DNA of 64,000 nucleotides from Sanguinoderma infundibulare (Eukaryota > Basidiomycota > Agaricomycetes > Polyporales > Polyporaceae): positions 248,001 to 312,000 of the forward strand of contig JAVLRN010000012.1 in assembly GCA_032821775.1 (NCBI GenBank), in the 5' to 3' direction. The notes beneath the pieces were generated by a model, which was not told the origin of the DNA, ran no database searches, and saw nothing but the letters and a program-made list of their open reading frames with translations. The translations under genes were made by a program, and so were the position numbers. Below are positions 33,729-45,248 of this stretch, piece by piece; the stretch's first letter is position 1; each line of letters opens with the position of its first letter.

Positions 33729-35028
33729 ATGGAAAATAAAACGAGCAGGTCTAAGGGGAAGCAGCGCATCACGGAGGTCCTCGAAGTGGAGGACGAGGAA
33801 CAGCGTCATGAGCACATACGTGAGTCCCTCCGCCATCCTTTCGTCCTTCCTGAAGACCAAAGGACAGTTCAGACGACCTTCTGTCCAGAATCAACGCCTC
33901 TTCGAATGCTGTTCCTTCAGAGCTCCCTCTGGCATGTGCCTTCCGGGACAGAAGCGCGCTTCCGGTTGACCCGCCGTTCGAATGTACGTATGATCAATCT
34001 ACATCCCCGACTCAGACAAGGAAACCGACCTTGTGCTGTCTACCATTTGTGGCCCCTCCAGTGCTGTCGCGTGTACAAGCGTTCCTTCCTGAACTCGCTG
34101 CGTCCAACGCAGAACTACTGCGGCGCGCCAAGGAAGACCCCAGGAGCATAGACATCGAGAATATCGGCGAGGACCAGCTCCAATACATTGAAATGGTAAG
34201 TAAGCACTCTTAAACTTCATCCATGCTGTCATACGTCCGGTGCAACTTCGTCTCGGGTTCGAAAGTCATGAAGAGTGCCTGTGCATGATTTCGGACCCTA
34301 CTGGGTCTAACCTGTGCCACGTCGTGCCACCGACCCATATACTCAATTTCCCCTGCTGGGCGTTGGAAGGATTGAGAGGCCATTGGTGGACTAGCCGAGC
34401 AATCCGTCTATTTCCTTCCGAGACTTGTGTCGTACGCTCTACAGCGAAATTACAACTTGCGAACGTTTTAGAGATGGCAACGATGGGTACTGTTTGATAT
34501 CAGTGGCGCAGGGGGGAGCAGCGCCAGCCGAGCTCGGGGACTGTCGAAGAACTCGTTGGCTATCAGCGCAGAAGTTACGAATCCTCCACATCCCATCGAT
34601 CCTGGTTTCCATCTGCTTCTTTCCATCTTTACTTGATAACTCATCTCACACATCTGTCTTCTCAGAACCTCGGTCTAGGTGTATTCGAGAGCCGTGGCCA
34701 AGCCCCGTCGGACATCCCCGTCGCAGAAGTCGACCTTGACCTCCACCTCGGCGACGTCGAGATGGTCAGCTCCGACTCTAACTTTGGCTCTGATCCTTCT
34801 TCTGCCTCAAGCGCCGCTAATTCGGACTCGAGCGACGACTCCGATAGTGACTCAGATTCAAATGGGGCCGACATGGTCGCCGCGCCCTCAGCCACCCGCA
34901 CAATCAGGCCCCTACCCACCCGCGCAACTAGGCAAGGGCGACAACAGCAACCCATTACGTCTTTTACGAAGCCCGAGATAGTCGTGCTGTCCGAGAGCAA
35001 AGGCGTCGATCGGAGTGCGAGCCCATGA
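33729..35028 (+). CDS. NOPCHAP1: NOPCHAP1-like box C/D snoRNP assembly chaperone (DUF4598)
   Basis: This family links the snoRNP core protein NOP58 to the R2TP chaperone and so aids box C/D snoRNP assembly in the nucleus. Four exons join in phase: 33729-33819, 33873-33983, 34062-34195 and 34666-35028, giving 232 aa. The N-terminus is charged (KTSRSKGKQRITEVLEVEDEE). The conserved core reads PPFE|LLSRVQAFLPELAASNAELL, then DPRSIDIENIGE, YIEM|NLGLGVFESRG. An acidic Asp/Ser tract (SDSSDDSDSDSDSNGAD) follows, then a basic tail. The LLSRVQAFLP, DIENI and IEMNLGLGVFE blocks are the family diagnostics. Intron 3 is 470 nt, far longer than the others. Acceptors were chosen to keep the family core in frame. 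Confidence 0.82.
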
Positions 35029-35588
35029 GGTACTCATCTGGCAGCCGTGCCTGTGTAACTGTATTGATAGTGCATTCAACACCGTCCAAATGCCATCGCA
35101 CATCTTCCGCATCCATCCGGCGTTCAGGATCCAAAAACAATACACATCGAGCAGAACAAGAGAGAGACAGCTATGCCATCATGAGTTGTACGGTGTTGGA
35201 GTTGGTGCTCCATATCGTTGCGTCCAAGACCCCGGACCGACATCATGCCATGGACTGAGCCTCCCCGAACGCGAATTCACGAGCGCACGTTTACAAGGTT
35301 AGGCTACATCACCTAAACTCGAAGGCCGGAAGATGGGAAAAAGATCACACCTCGCGCCACGCACACCAAGGCACACACTCTTCGCGAAGCCATGATGAAG
35401 AATCCCTCCCGAAAATGTTGTTGCGGGCATGCTCTCCGACGCACCTTGCATGTAGCCCCTCTATGAAACAACTTTGTTGGGGTGGCTTAGGCCATTGTTT
35501 GGAGAAACCGGAGTTCTTTCAGAAAAAGTAAGTATAGAGGACGTAGAGTTCATTGCATATCGTGTCATGGCATCGCTCCGCATCCAAA
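35029..35588. other. Convergent intergenic region
   Basis: It lies between the 3' ends of the NOPCHAP1 and lipase genes. No gene is seen. Confidence 0.5.
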
Positions 35589-36870
35589 TCAGCAGCCCAT
35601 CTCGATCCCGTCGTACGGCCCGTCATGGTCCGACTCGTCGCCCTCGAAGATGTTCGGCACGTCGCCAACGATGCAGTCCTTGCTGGGGTTGTCCTGGCCT
35701 GCAAGACATACACACCCACACCAACGGTCAATCCGCTGACACAACGCAGAAGGAAACCGTATCGAAAGACGCACCAGGGCACGCGAGCCACTCGCCCGAG
35801 TCCTGGATGTGCACCTCGCCCGAGGGGTGGTGGTACCCGAGGAACATACCGGGGAGGATCGGGACGATGTCCTCCTCGTTGTTGATGTGCGTCACGCTGA
35901 TCGGCTGCGCGTCGACAAAGTTCGCAAAGTCCTCGTTGCCCACGCGCGGCAGGCCGTAGCCCACGAAGCGCGTCGTCGTCCCGTTGGGAAGGTTGAGGTG
36001 GAGGAAGACCGCGTCGATGAGCCCGATGGCTGCGCCTGTTGCAATAATAGTTTCGTGCACCCCCGTTCGGTAAGCTTCAGTGGCGGAAGCATATGGAGGT
36101 GAAGGTGTACAACGCTTACCGAGCGAGTGTCCCGCTACCGTGACCTTGTCCGTGCCAAACTGGGAGAGCCCCGTCTTGACTGCTGCTAGCACACCAGGGG
36201 CCGACCTGCCGTATTATTTCAGCACGTTTAGGTCAGCTCCCGCGCTCGGGACCGAAAGCCCGGATGGCCTGACCTCGCCTGGGAGCCAGCGAACCCGCTA
36301 TGGACGCCAACGCTGCTGGAGACGCCTGGGAACAGCTTGGGATCCAAGCTCTCGCGAATAATGTCCGCATCCTCGAGGATGGGAAGGCTGCGAAGGTGAT
36401 GGCATCAGCGCCAACCCCGGTCATAGCAGACCTGGAGATATCAACGTACAGTTCGCTCGTGTTCGTGCCCTGGTGCGCCACAATGACCTCGCCCAAAGTA
36501 GGGTCGAACCCAACAAACCCTAAACCACGTGCATCTCCTTCAGCAACAAAAATAGGCCAGACCAAGTATCTGAGTGTGAAGGAAGGCCGGACGCACAGAA
36601 CTGAGTTAGATCTCCGTCCCCGCCAGACGCGATGGGCTCGAAGGTCGGGTTCGCCTCGCAATTCGTGCCGCATGTCCACGTCTTCGTCACCGCTGGGGTG
36701 CAGTACGCAGTGCTGGCGTAGTGCGTGTACGGGCGGAACGCCGTGATCTGCGCTGTCGAGAGCTGGGTTATCGCCGTATCGCGCTTGCCAATCATTGTGC
36801 CCGCGGTCGCCACATGGACGAATCCGGCGAGGAAAGCGGCCGAAACCTTGGCCTTAAGGGAAGGAGCCAT
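35589..36870 (-). CDS. Secreted class-3 lipase (alpha/beta hydrolase)
   Basis: This is a secreted lipase or feruloyl-esterase-like enzyme of the fungal class-3 lipase family. The signal peptide is MAPSLKAKVSAAFLAGFVHVA (ATG 36870). The family N-domain has ITAFRPYTHYASTAYC and the Cys-rich WTCGTNCEANP. The body reads VGFDPTLGEVIVAHQGTNTSE, then DADIIRESLDPKLFPGVSSSV and HSGFAGSQAR. The nucleophile elbow is VTVAGHSLG (Ser in GHSLG), with an intron inside the last Gly codon, then AAIGLIDAVFLHL. The catalytic Asp lies in NNEEDIVPILPG and the His in HHPSGEVHI. It ends FEGDESDHDGPYDGIEMGC. Six or so short introns, no stops. A diverged tandem paralogue lies about 1 kb away on the same strand (37926-39193). 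Confidence 0.9.
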
Positions 36871-37925
36871 CGTAAACGCCAGGGAAAATGTCTAGGAAGA
36901 CCTGAAAGTTCGCCGGGGTGGGCAGGGTCAAGGAGCTGAAGAGGGTCGTCGATCGAGGAACCGTCCCGGAGGCCCAGAGAAGGTGGCACATAGGGTGGCC
37001 GTCTTATACTACCGCCTCCCTTCGCCGCGAAAAGCGGCTGCGCATTGAGAACGCAGAAGGGAAGGGAAGCCTGTTCGAAAGCATCTAACACTGTAATTCA
37101 GTACCCCGATAGGAAACATCGTGACCGATGCGCTCACGAACGTGCTGTCCGGATCACCAGGGGGATGGGTGGAGCACATGCACCCAGTCGGCCTTCGGCA
37201 GGTGGAATAGTTAGACCTCTGGCAGTCGACGCGAGAACAATCACAGGTCGATGGCTCAACGAACGACGAGTGCCGCCCACGGTGCCGTAAGACATTGTCG
37301 CTCATCATGTCAGGCTTGACAGCGAAAACGAGTCGGGGTGCCATTGCGGGCCGATAAACGAAGCACTGTATGGGAGAGTGCTAAATCATGAAGTGGGGGG
37401 ATGGATAGCCCAGCCTAGGAAAGCTGAAGGTGATGGATCAGGTGAAGGGTGTTGTGGACGAGAGCGCTGAAACTATGCGGGCCATGATCCCACGGTCGAC
37501 GGACGAATCAGAACCGGAACAGCTGATGCGACCTTGACGTAGTGCCAGTGTTCGTAGCGACGACAGCATGGACCGCAGATCGTTCAGAAAGCCACCTGTT
37601 AATTTGAGTCCGTGAGCATACAGGAACAAGCGAGGAACAAGCAAACAGGCTCATGCCGTCCCAAGCATGGACGTAGTCGCACACCATGCTAAGTATTCCG
37701 GCATTGCGGTAGCTCACGTTGAGCGACATGGCCCTTCGAAGTTTTTGCATCCGATGGGAATCGGGTGCCATAACTTTCAGGCGGCCTGGATACAATTCAT
37801 ACCCGGTCCCGAGCTTGAATTCGACAAGCCAAAAGCAGCAAAGGCGGCATCTTGTGCCTGGGGCTCATGACTGGAATCATCAAAGAACATATTCGGAAAA
37901 GAACATGTCTAATTGCCGAGCGAGA
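36871..37925. other. Intergenic between lipase paralogues
   Basis: It contains the promoter of the first lipase and the 3' flank of the second. Small ORFs show no family features. Confidence 0.5.
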
Positions 37926-39193
37926 CTAACATCCGATGAGCACACCGTCGTAAGGTCCGACGTGATCAAAAATGTTGAAGTCCAACAAGAGATTGACGTC
38001 TCCAACGGTGCAGAATGGACTGATGTTATCGTGGCCTAACGTAGCCCAGATGGTCAGGCGGGCGTTGCACCACATGAATAGACAGCGAGTTTGGCACGCA
38101 CCAGGGCAATTCATCCATTGGTTCAGCTCATCTATGTGAATCTCCCCGCTGATGTGCCGGTAGCCAAGGAGCCTCGGAGGCAAGATGGGAACGAGGTCCT
38201 TCTTGTTGGCAATATGGTTCACTTCGAATCCAAGCTGGTCTACGAAATCCACGAAGGGCTCGTAGCCGACCTACGTACGGGTTTAGCAGAGATTACAATT
38301 TTTCAACGCGAGTACGCTTGCTTACTCGCGGCAAACCGTAACCGACATAACGAACAGTTGCATTCTGAAGTTGCAAATGCAGGAACACGGCATCAAGCAG
38401 CGAGATCGCCGCCCCTGGTGAATGCAGACGCCGTGAGTTGGAATGCCGAAGAAGAAGCAGTCCGCACGCACCAAGGGAATGACCGGTAGTCGTGACCTTG
38501 GTGGTACCGAACTCCTGCATTGCGTTCTTGACAGCTGTCAAGACAAATTGAGATGTTCTGTGCTGCGGTGAGCGGGCCTCTAAAAAGCATGTGGGTGGAA
38601 ACAAAAGCTTACTCCGCTTGTGCGATTGCAAACCCATTGTGAACGAGAGCATCCTCGGGGATCCCGGGAAAAAGTTTGGGGTCCAAAGGGAGTGGCAGTA
38701 TATCCGCGTCTTCTAACACCGGAACACTATCAAGGGTGTTGCGTCAGCTCAAGCCGGGCTCTCCTCCATCTAACTTACATGGTGAGCACATCCGTCCCTT
38801 GATGGGCGACGATGACCTCGTTTAGGTCGGGATCAAATCCGACGTACCCTACAACCTCGGGATTGAAAAGGATGGCCGCAGATAAATAAGGCTTGGCAAC
38901 TCACAAAATTGTACGAAGACGCCGTCTCCTCCGGAAGCAATAGGTTTGAAATTAGGATTGGCTTCACAGTTGTGTCCACAGCTCCAGTTGACGGTAGTGG
39001 TGGGAAGGCAGTAGGCAGTGCTGGCAAAATGAGTGTAAGGCTTGAAGGTTGTGATCTGGGATTCGGCGAGCGGGCTGACTCCGCCATGGGCATCTGCCTC
39101 CTGTCTGGGTAGCGACGAGGGTGTAGGCACTGCGAAGGCAGCGGCTGGCACAACGAGGAGGATAGCACCAAATAGGGAGAGGAGAGTCGTCAT
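37926..39193 (-). CDS. Secreted class-3 lipase, tandem paralogue
   Basis: It has the same family and orientation as 35589-36870. The signal peptide is MTTLLSLFGAILLVVPAAAFA (ATG 39193). The N-domain has ITTFKPYTHFASTAYC and WSCGHNCEANP. Then come VGFDPDLNEVIVAHQGTD, LEDADILPLPLDPKLFPGIPED and HNGFAIAQAE. The elbow is VTTTGHSLG, with the same intron position inside the Gly codon. It is followed by AAISLLDAVFLHLQL, YVGYGLPRV and the Asp region NHIANKKDLVPILPPR. The His region is RHISGEIHI, and the end is FDHVGPYDGVLIGC. The triad residues are kept, but the surroundings differ (NKKD for NEED, HISGE for HPSGE), suggesting a changed specificity. Conserved exon structure shows an old tandem duplication. 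Confidence 0.88.
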
Positions 39194-40080
39194 GTCCAGG
39201 GAAGCGGTTTTGCGCTCGGTCGCGTGAGGTGCAGTTATAACCGGGCTGGGGATGTCCACGAAGGGGTCAAGCATGCGCCTCAAGCTTAACTGACGAAATC
39301 AGAGGCAAGAATAGGATCGTAGTGAAACAGAGGATCCGTACAAGAAGGGTCATGGCATCAAGAGGCTGTCAAGGATCGTGATGTATCCTTGCGTCGCGGG
39401 TCATGGGTACAACCTGTGCATTGTCAAAAAAGACCTTCATCAGAGCTCGATAAATGAGAATGCAAGGGAACAGTATACCCTTACTTCACTATGGCATATT
39501 TTGTTGGAAAAACACGTCAAACAAGCTCGGCGGATCTGCCAGCAGGGAGAAGTCCATGGGTTCGGCGTCTTGGTTCTTCATGTGAACGCTGCTGGCTGGA
39601 GCCTGATAGATGCGCATTTCACATGTTTGAACCAGACGCACCAGACATTGATGGATAACCACATCTTGTGGATGTTCGGAAGAGGCTGTCGTTTGCAGTG
39701 AAGCTCAGTTGGCTGGCAGGGCGGCTGAAACCCGGTTTGGCCCGGAACCGGCTCTCGATTCTCCCACGCTCTCCCGTCGCTCCGCTAACCCCGCTGCTGA
39801 CCAGGCTTTGCCAGTGACCTACCATCCACCATGCCGTCTGTTTCTCGCTTCTTTCGTTCGCGCTCGAACAATACTCAGGCAATAAGCATGCATATGCACA
39901 AGACATACTCAGGGACAAGTACCCTGCGAGGGAGGTGACGATGCGCCCGAATCGAAGTACTGCACTCTTTGATATTTGCGTTGGTCGCAACTGATGATGC
40001 ATATTCACAGCAAAGAAGTTGTATGTTCTCCCTTACTGTCGCTTATCACAGGTTATGAGCCATATAAGTGCTAATTTGGC
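39194..40080. other. Intergenic, no gene seen
   Basis: Short ORFs only. It separates the divergent lipase (minus) and the F-box pseudogene (plus). Confidence 0.5.
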
Positions 40081-41688
40081 ATGAAGGAGATGCTGTCAGA
40101 GCCTATTCTGGCCAGGAGAAAGAAGAATTCCCTTGCGCCGATTAACCGCCTTCCGGAAGAACTGCTATCCTCCGTCTTCCTATTCGACCTCACCACAAAG
40201 CAAGTGCTCCCGCGCTTTGCCCCAGAAAACTACATCGAATGCCCTCCACACAGACGGTTCCTCATCGGCATCACCCACGTATCCCACCGCTTTCGCGTCG
40301 CCGCACTTTCATTGCCCTTCTTGTGGACAGCACTAACCACCTCAATGCCAGAGGAAATTATCACCCTTTTCGCCACGGGATCCCAGGAACTTGCCCTCCA
40401 AGTACACTCCGCACCATGAGTGGAGTTCGACGATTGTCTGCCACCTCTCTTCTCTCACCCTTGCGCCTCTCGTATACAAGAGCTTGTGTTAACCGTAACA
40501 TCGTGCAACGACGACATGTACAAGGAGCTGTTGTCACCTCTCAGATCACGCCTCACCTCCCTCAACTTCGTCAACGAACCGTCAGACGCGTGACCACCGT
40601 ACATTCGCTCTGCCAATATCTTTCCGGGCAACGGGAATGTCCTGACTGCCCTAGGCATCTCATTAGATGCAAGACCATTTCCTAACGACGTCTTTCCTTT
40701 CTCAAACGCTTGCGCATCGGCGGGAGCGAGTGTGGCGATGGCAACTGTACAATCGAAGCCACTGACCGCCTGCATCTATTCTCCGACTCTCACAACTTGG
40801 AAACAGTGGCCCTCATGGGCGTGGAGATCGTCTAGAACGACGCGCCAATTCCCGCACGGCGAAGCCGAGGCCTTCTGGGGGACGTTCCTCACCCTGTCAT
40901 ACCTCTCCCTTCCCGCCCGAGTCGTGGTCCAGGTGCACCTCATCTACATCTTCGACGATGACGACGTCAACTTCAATGTGGTCGACCTACCTGCGCTGGG
41001 GGAGCTGACGCAACTCGAGATGGCGACAAAGACCCGGCTCAAGTCCTATTATTACCACGTTCTAGCCGTTGGACGACATTGCGGCGTGTGGTTCCACTTC
41101 GCATACGCCTCAAGTCTGTAAAACACATATTTCCCAGATGACACATTGGCCCGCATGGTCGAGAAACTGGCACCGTCTCTCCGCAAGGTCGACACGCTGC
41201 GCATAACGGCGGACGAGCGCACGAACCCGTTGCAGACCTTCCTGCGGAGGGTGTCGCCGCTTTTTCCTACCCTTCAAACGCTCCTCGTCGCCAGTGACAA
41301 CATCGTTGGGCCTATTATTTCGACGACGCTAGGCGCGGCGTTGCTCCCAAGAGAATTATCATCGTGGCTCCCGTGTTCAACGCTTCGAACGCTTCATATC
41401 CAAGTCTACCACAAGATCGCGGAACACGAGCTGATCGTCCGGATGCTCGTAGGAAGGGCGCGACTCGGTCATCCCATCGCGAACGTCATCCTCAGTGTAT
41501 GATGTCTCCAGGACGACTTGAGGGCCATCGACACCTGCTGTTCCATCCTGGTGGATCATGTGTCCGGTCAAGTCGAGTCTAATCACGAATTTGCATGGGA
41601 CCCCGAGAGAGATGCGATGTGGTGGATCGAGAGCGCCCACTGGCCTCTGTACCCTCACGGCGACTACAACCGTGACGCTTGGCAGTAG
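40081..41688 (+). pseudogene. F-box/LRR-type protein gene with in-frame stops
   Basis: It is an intronless F-box gene of the kind expanded in mushrooms, whose products recruit substrates to SCF ubiquitin ligases. A 535-codon frame runs from ATG 40081 to TAG 41686-41688. The F-box is APINRLPEELLSSVFLF, with HVSHRFRVAALSLPFLWTAL following. Downstream leucine-rich text includes RIQELVLTVTSC, LRSRLTSLNFVNEPSD, WGTFLTLSYLSLPARVVV and SLRKVDTLRITADE. Also present are LPCSTLRTLHIQVYH and FAWDPERDAMWWIESA. The frame is cut by TGA at 40417, TGA at 40591, TAA at 41119 and TGA at 41500. A segment around 40690-40850 reads better in another frame (KRLRIGGSECGDGN), indicating compensating indels. It is recently dead. 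Confidence 0.8.
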
Positions 41689-41779
41689 TGTCTTCCACTT
41701 ATGAAGTGGGATCCTTGACGTGCGTTATGCGTCATTTCAATCTGTCCAGCTTACGAGCGCGAGTCTAATTTCGTCGTCC

Positions 41780-42900
41780 ATGGAATGAAATTTTAGTGTC
41801 GCTTCTTGCGAAGATCTACACGGCCCGGCACATCTCCTGTACGTCTTCAATTTTACTGGATGTACGACTCCCAGTCAGGACGCTCCGCGCTTTCTTCCAA
41901 TGGTCAATGATACAGATCACGCGCAACTTTGTGTCGGGCCGTGAAAAGTACCCCCCGACTACAACCGCTCGCAAACTCGGTCCGAAACAAACTCGTGTCA
42001 GAGACACACAACGTCCAGGCCATTCTACGACGCCGGCTGAGAGGCCGAGGTGCGACAAGCTTCCGTGCAACATTACGCTTCGAAGAGCCTCGAAGACAAC
42101 TTAGGACCTTAGACGCGTAATGTGCGATCCTGGCAGATCGCCTCTCAGGTCGTGTCGAATCAAATGCAACGAGGGAGAGAGATTTGGTGGATCGACCGGA
42201 CGACTACGATCGTGAGGGTTGACAGTGGTGGCTCCCATGTATGCAGTGCGACAAGGTGCGTTCTACTCCATGCAAGAGAAGGGCGACGGTACCGTTGTTC
42301 GGCGTAACAGGTCCAAGAGTTTGATCTCGCACAGGATTTACTACTGCCATATAGCTCAGGCTGCAGCCCGTCTTCCAGACCCTTGTCCTCCCGTGCCCGC
42401 CCATTTCCTTCGAGCCCCTTCCCACTCAGCCTCATCGAACTCAGCCCATGTCGCGTGGATTGTCCGAGTGTCATGCACAGCATCTATTATCTCGGTATTA
42501 TCAAGCTCAAAAACGCGTAGCTTCGGCGTGTAGACAAAAAGCTTATCGTCCATCGGCAGAAAGGTGCGCTTCCTCCAAACGCCTGCCGATACGCGTCCAA
42601 TCTCAACTTCAAGTTACGCAGGTCAATATCTCCTCTTAGGTCCAACTGGAAGCCATGGAAGCCACGGGGGAAGTACCATGGAGCATGATCTTGGCGGCGG
42701 TGGTAGTCGCGGACGAGGGAGACGCGAGAAAACCTGCATCGATAGTGTGTACATGGGGTCCGCATGGCATCGGGCCGTGCACGACGATCTCAGGTGTAGA
42801 TATTTGGGACCGAACCCTGTACTCGAGCAAGACCCTACACAAAATTTTATCTACCATATCCCCCATATGTGCCAGACCTCTGAAGGTTAGATCGTTTGAC
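41780..42900. pseudogene. Scattered F-box/LRR gene fragments
   Basis: At 42150-42240 (plus) the sequence around GAGAGAGATTTGGTGGATCGA repeats, with decay, the C-terminal MWWIE region of the F-box pseudogene just upstream. On the minus strand at 42340-42900 short frames (DDKLFVYTPKLRVFELDNTEIID, DLRNLKLRLDAYRQAF) read like LRR pieces of another such gene in shifting frames. No intact gene remains. Confidence 0.45.
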
Positions 42901-43494
42901 ATTAGACCCTAACGAAAGTATCCAGATCAATGCCAGGTTCAACAGAACGACGGACGAGCACAGACACTGAGTCAAATTTTCCCAAACATCGCAAGATTCG
43001 GGCCGATATACACACGTCCGAGAAGTTGTCAACCAAAAATACGGCGCACGGCACGAGAAGTTTTCGAGCTCCTCGGAGTACGTTCCATTGTCACCGAGGC
43101 CTTATGATACCACCTGTCTTTGACCTCGCGGTGTACCGCACGCAGGACCGGCGCAGAGGCCGAGGTACGAAAAGCTTCCGGGGAATCATACCGGAGCAAT
43201 ATTCGTCAATTGAAAGTTATCGTGTGATATGGTCTACACTGATATGAGGGGATGCCGACGTTGCGTGACGTGCAAGTGAGATGGTGATATGGATGGATGG
43301 TTGTAAAGATGATGATGTACGATAATGATCCATGATGCGAGAGACAAGAGGCGTTTGGGACGCTTATCGCATTCCAAGCAGTCGGACGAGAGGTGTACCC
43401 AAAGGGAGAACATTGTGACGGATGAGAAGGAGCTGCTAACGGAGGTTGTGTGGCGAGGAGCAACAGCGGAAGGAGGCTAGAGATCGTTGGGAGG

Positions 43495-44789
43495 CTAGGC
43501 ATGTGGCGTTGGCTGTTGTATGGGCATATGTACCTGACCATTGCCATCCTGCACGGGCGGGCAAGTCAGCAAGGCAAGGGAAGAGCGTGTGAGCGGGGAG
43601 GAAGGATGACGTACCAGGCGCGCCTTCTTGATCGGCCGCGGACGAACTCCTGCATTTCCCGCTTTCGTACCTCGGAGCTCAGACTTCGCACCGTCTTGTC
43701 CGTATGTCCCTTGGGGAACGTTGCCGGACATCTGGAGCCCTGCATCGTCCCTCTCCCGCTTGACTCCGCGTGGGGCGGGTGTGGGTTGCTGCTGGGGCAC
43801 AGGTGTGGAGACGGAATGGGGCGTCCCGATACCGACGGGCGTGAGTCCGCGCGCTTGTGACGGCTGCTGATGTGTTGGGGGAGGTTTTGGTAGGCTCGGT
43901 TGGGGTGTGGATGTTCGGGGTGGTACTGCACTGGGTGTTGTGGGCAGTCCGGAGGGAGTGTTCGGGCCTGCCGCAGCGGCAGCTTGGATGAGAGTCTGCC
44001 CTTGGGCTTTGGCGAGCTTCTTGAGCTCTTTCCTCCGCTTTCGGTCTTCTCGCGCCTGCGAGGACTCTGCTACCAGTGCATGGATATTCCACTACAGCGG
44101 CAAGAACAGACGTTGGACAGTGGCGCAAGTGAACCACAAGGGAAGAACGTACGCCTTTGAGCCCCTCCATGCTCATCCCAAACGCCTGGCGTTGCGTTAC
44201 CAAACTGAACTCTTCGATCTTCATCTTCTGTTTTGGTGGGACCATCATCAAGGTCTGTAGAAAGTCGTCCTTCTTCATGGAGTGCTTGCCTGTGGTCGTG
44301 CGGTCGCATCATGGTTACGTCGGACGAAACAAAGCACATACCGGGAACAGACTTGATCAGATGCTTATAGTTCTTGAACTTCTTTTCTCCTTTCACCCCA
44401 TCCTCCTCGTCTCCATCGTTGCCTGCTGCTGGTGTAGGGGCGGCCGGAGATGACGCAGGCGCGTCGCGGGAGACGATCTCTTTGCCTTTTCCCTTGTCTG
44501 TGGCACTTGGCTGACCGACGGGAGGAGCAAAGGGTCGAACATACTTGTCGTAGGCAGGAAGAAGTTCAAAGCGTTTAATGAGATCCTCTGTGCTGCTGAA
44601 GTAAGGAGGTCGTCGTGGAGGGCCTGAACGCAGCGCGAGGTCAGCGAGATCATGAAGGCTAGCTGCACGCGGAAATGATGGACCTGGTGGCGGAAGAAAG
44701 AGCGATGGGAGTTCGGGCATTGTCGAGGGGCCAGCGACGGCATTCGGCTGGGGTGGATAGTGGGGTGTATGCTGCTCGTCGCTGTCCAT
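43495..44789 (-). CDS. MED19: Mediator complex subunit 19 (Rox3)
   Basis: This is a nuclear subunit of the Mediator head/middle junction, bridging transcription factors and RNA polymerase II. The first exon gives MDSDEQHTPHYPPQPN, a Pro-rich N-terminus, FSSTEDLIKRFELLPAYDKYVRPF, a low-complexity Ala/Pro part, and the conserved KKFKNYKHLIKSVPG. Exon 2 continues KHSMKKDDFLQTLMMVPPKQKMKIEEF, RQAFGMSMEGLKG. Exon 3 starts WNIHALVAESSQAREDRKRRKELKKLAKAQG and runs into a long Pro/Thr/Gln-rich tail with a basic GVKRERDD and RPRPIKKARL. A small last exon ends QQPTPHA. The NYKHLI, PGKHSM, PPKQ and GLKGWN blocks are diagnostic. An in-frame ATG seven codons upstream (44810) is an alternative start. Confidence 0.92.
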
Positions 44790-45248
44790 GGCGGCGACGG
44801 CGAGGGGCACGAAGTCAAGACGCGGCGCTGGCCGTCGCGGTCAGCAGCGACCACAAACGTTCAATTCAAACTCAGAACGGTCCATTTTCCAATTGTAATC
44901 CAACTAACAATCCTATCTACCCGGTTATAATCGGATAAGCCCGGAAACCTGGTTCATCTTGGTCTCCGGATAAGTTTGGCTCTTCCCCACGGAAACGAAC
45001 CATTTCTCTCACGTCATTCGGTGTTGCCATCCACCGATAAGTTGGCATCCAAGCATTGGATAAGAGCCATTATAACAACCCCGGTGCCGGGTAAGCAAGG
45101 GTTATGTATTACGTCAGTATGGACGGACCGGAGGCTAAAGCCAATCACCCGAGAAACCGCCGCAGGCAAGTTGCCTTAAGGCGTCCACCGCCCGCATGGC
45201 GGACTTCCCACACGCTTCTTGCTCTCTCTCCGTCTGTCGTCACCGCCA
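44790..45248. promoter_or_regulatory. Shared divergent promoter of MED19 and MFS gene
   Basis: MED19 and the MFS gene at 45249 start back to back with 459 bp between start codons. AT-rich stretches (for example ATTATAATCGGATAAG near 44925) lie centrally. No specific operator is recognised. Confidence 0.4.
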
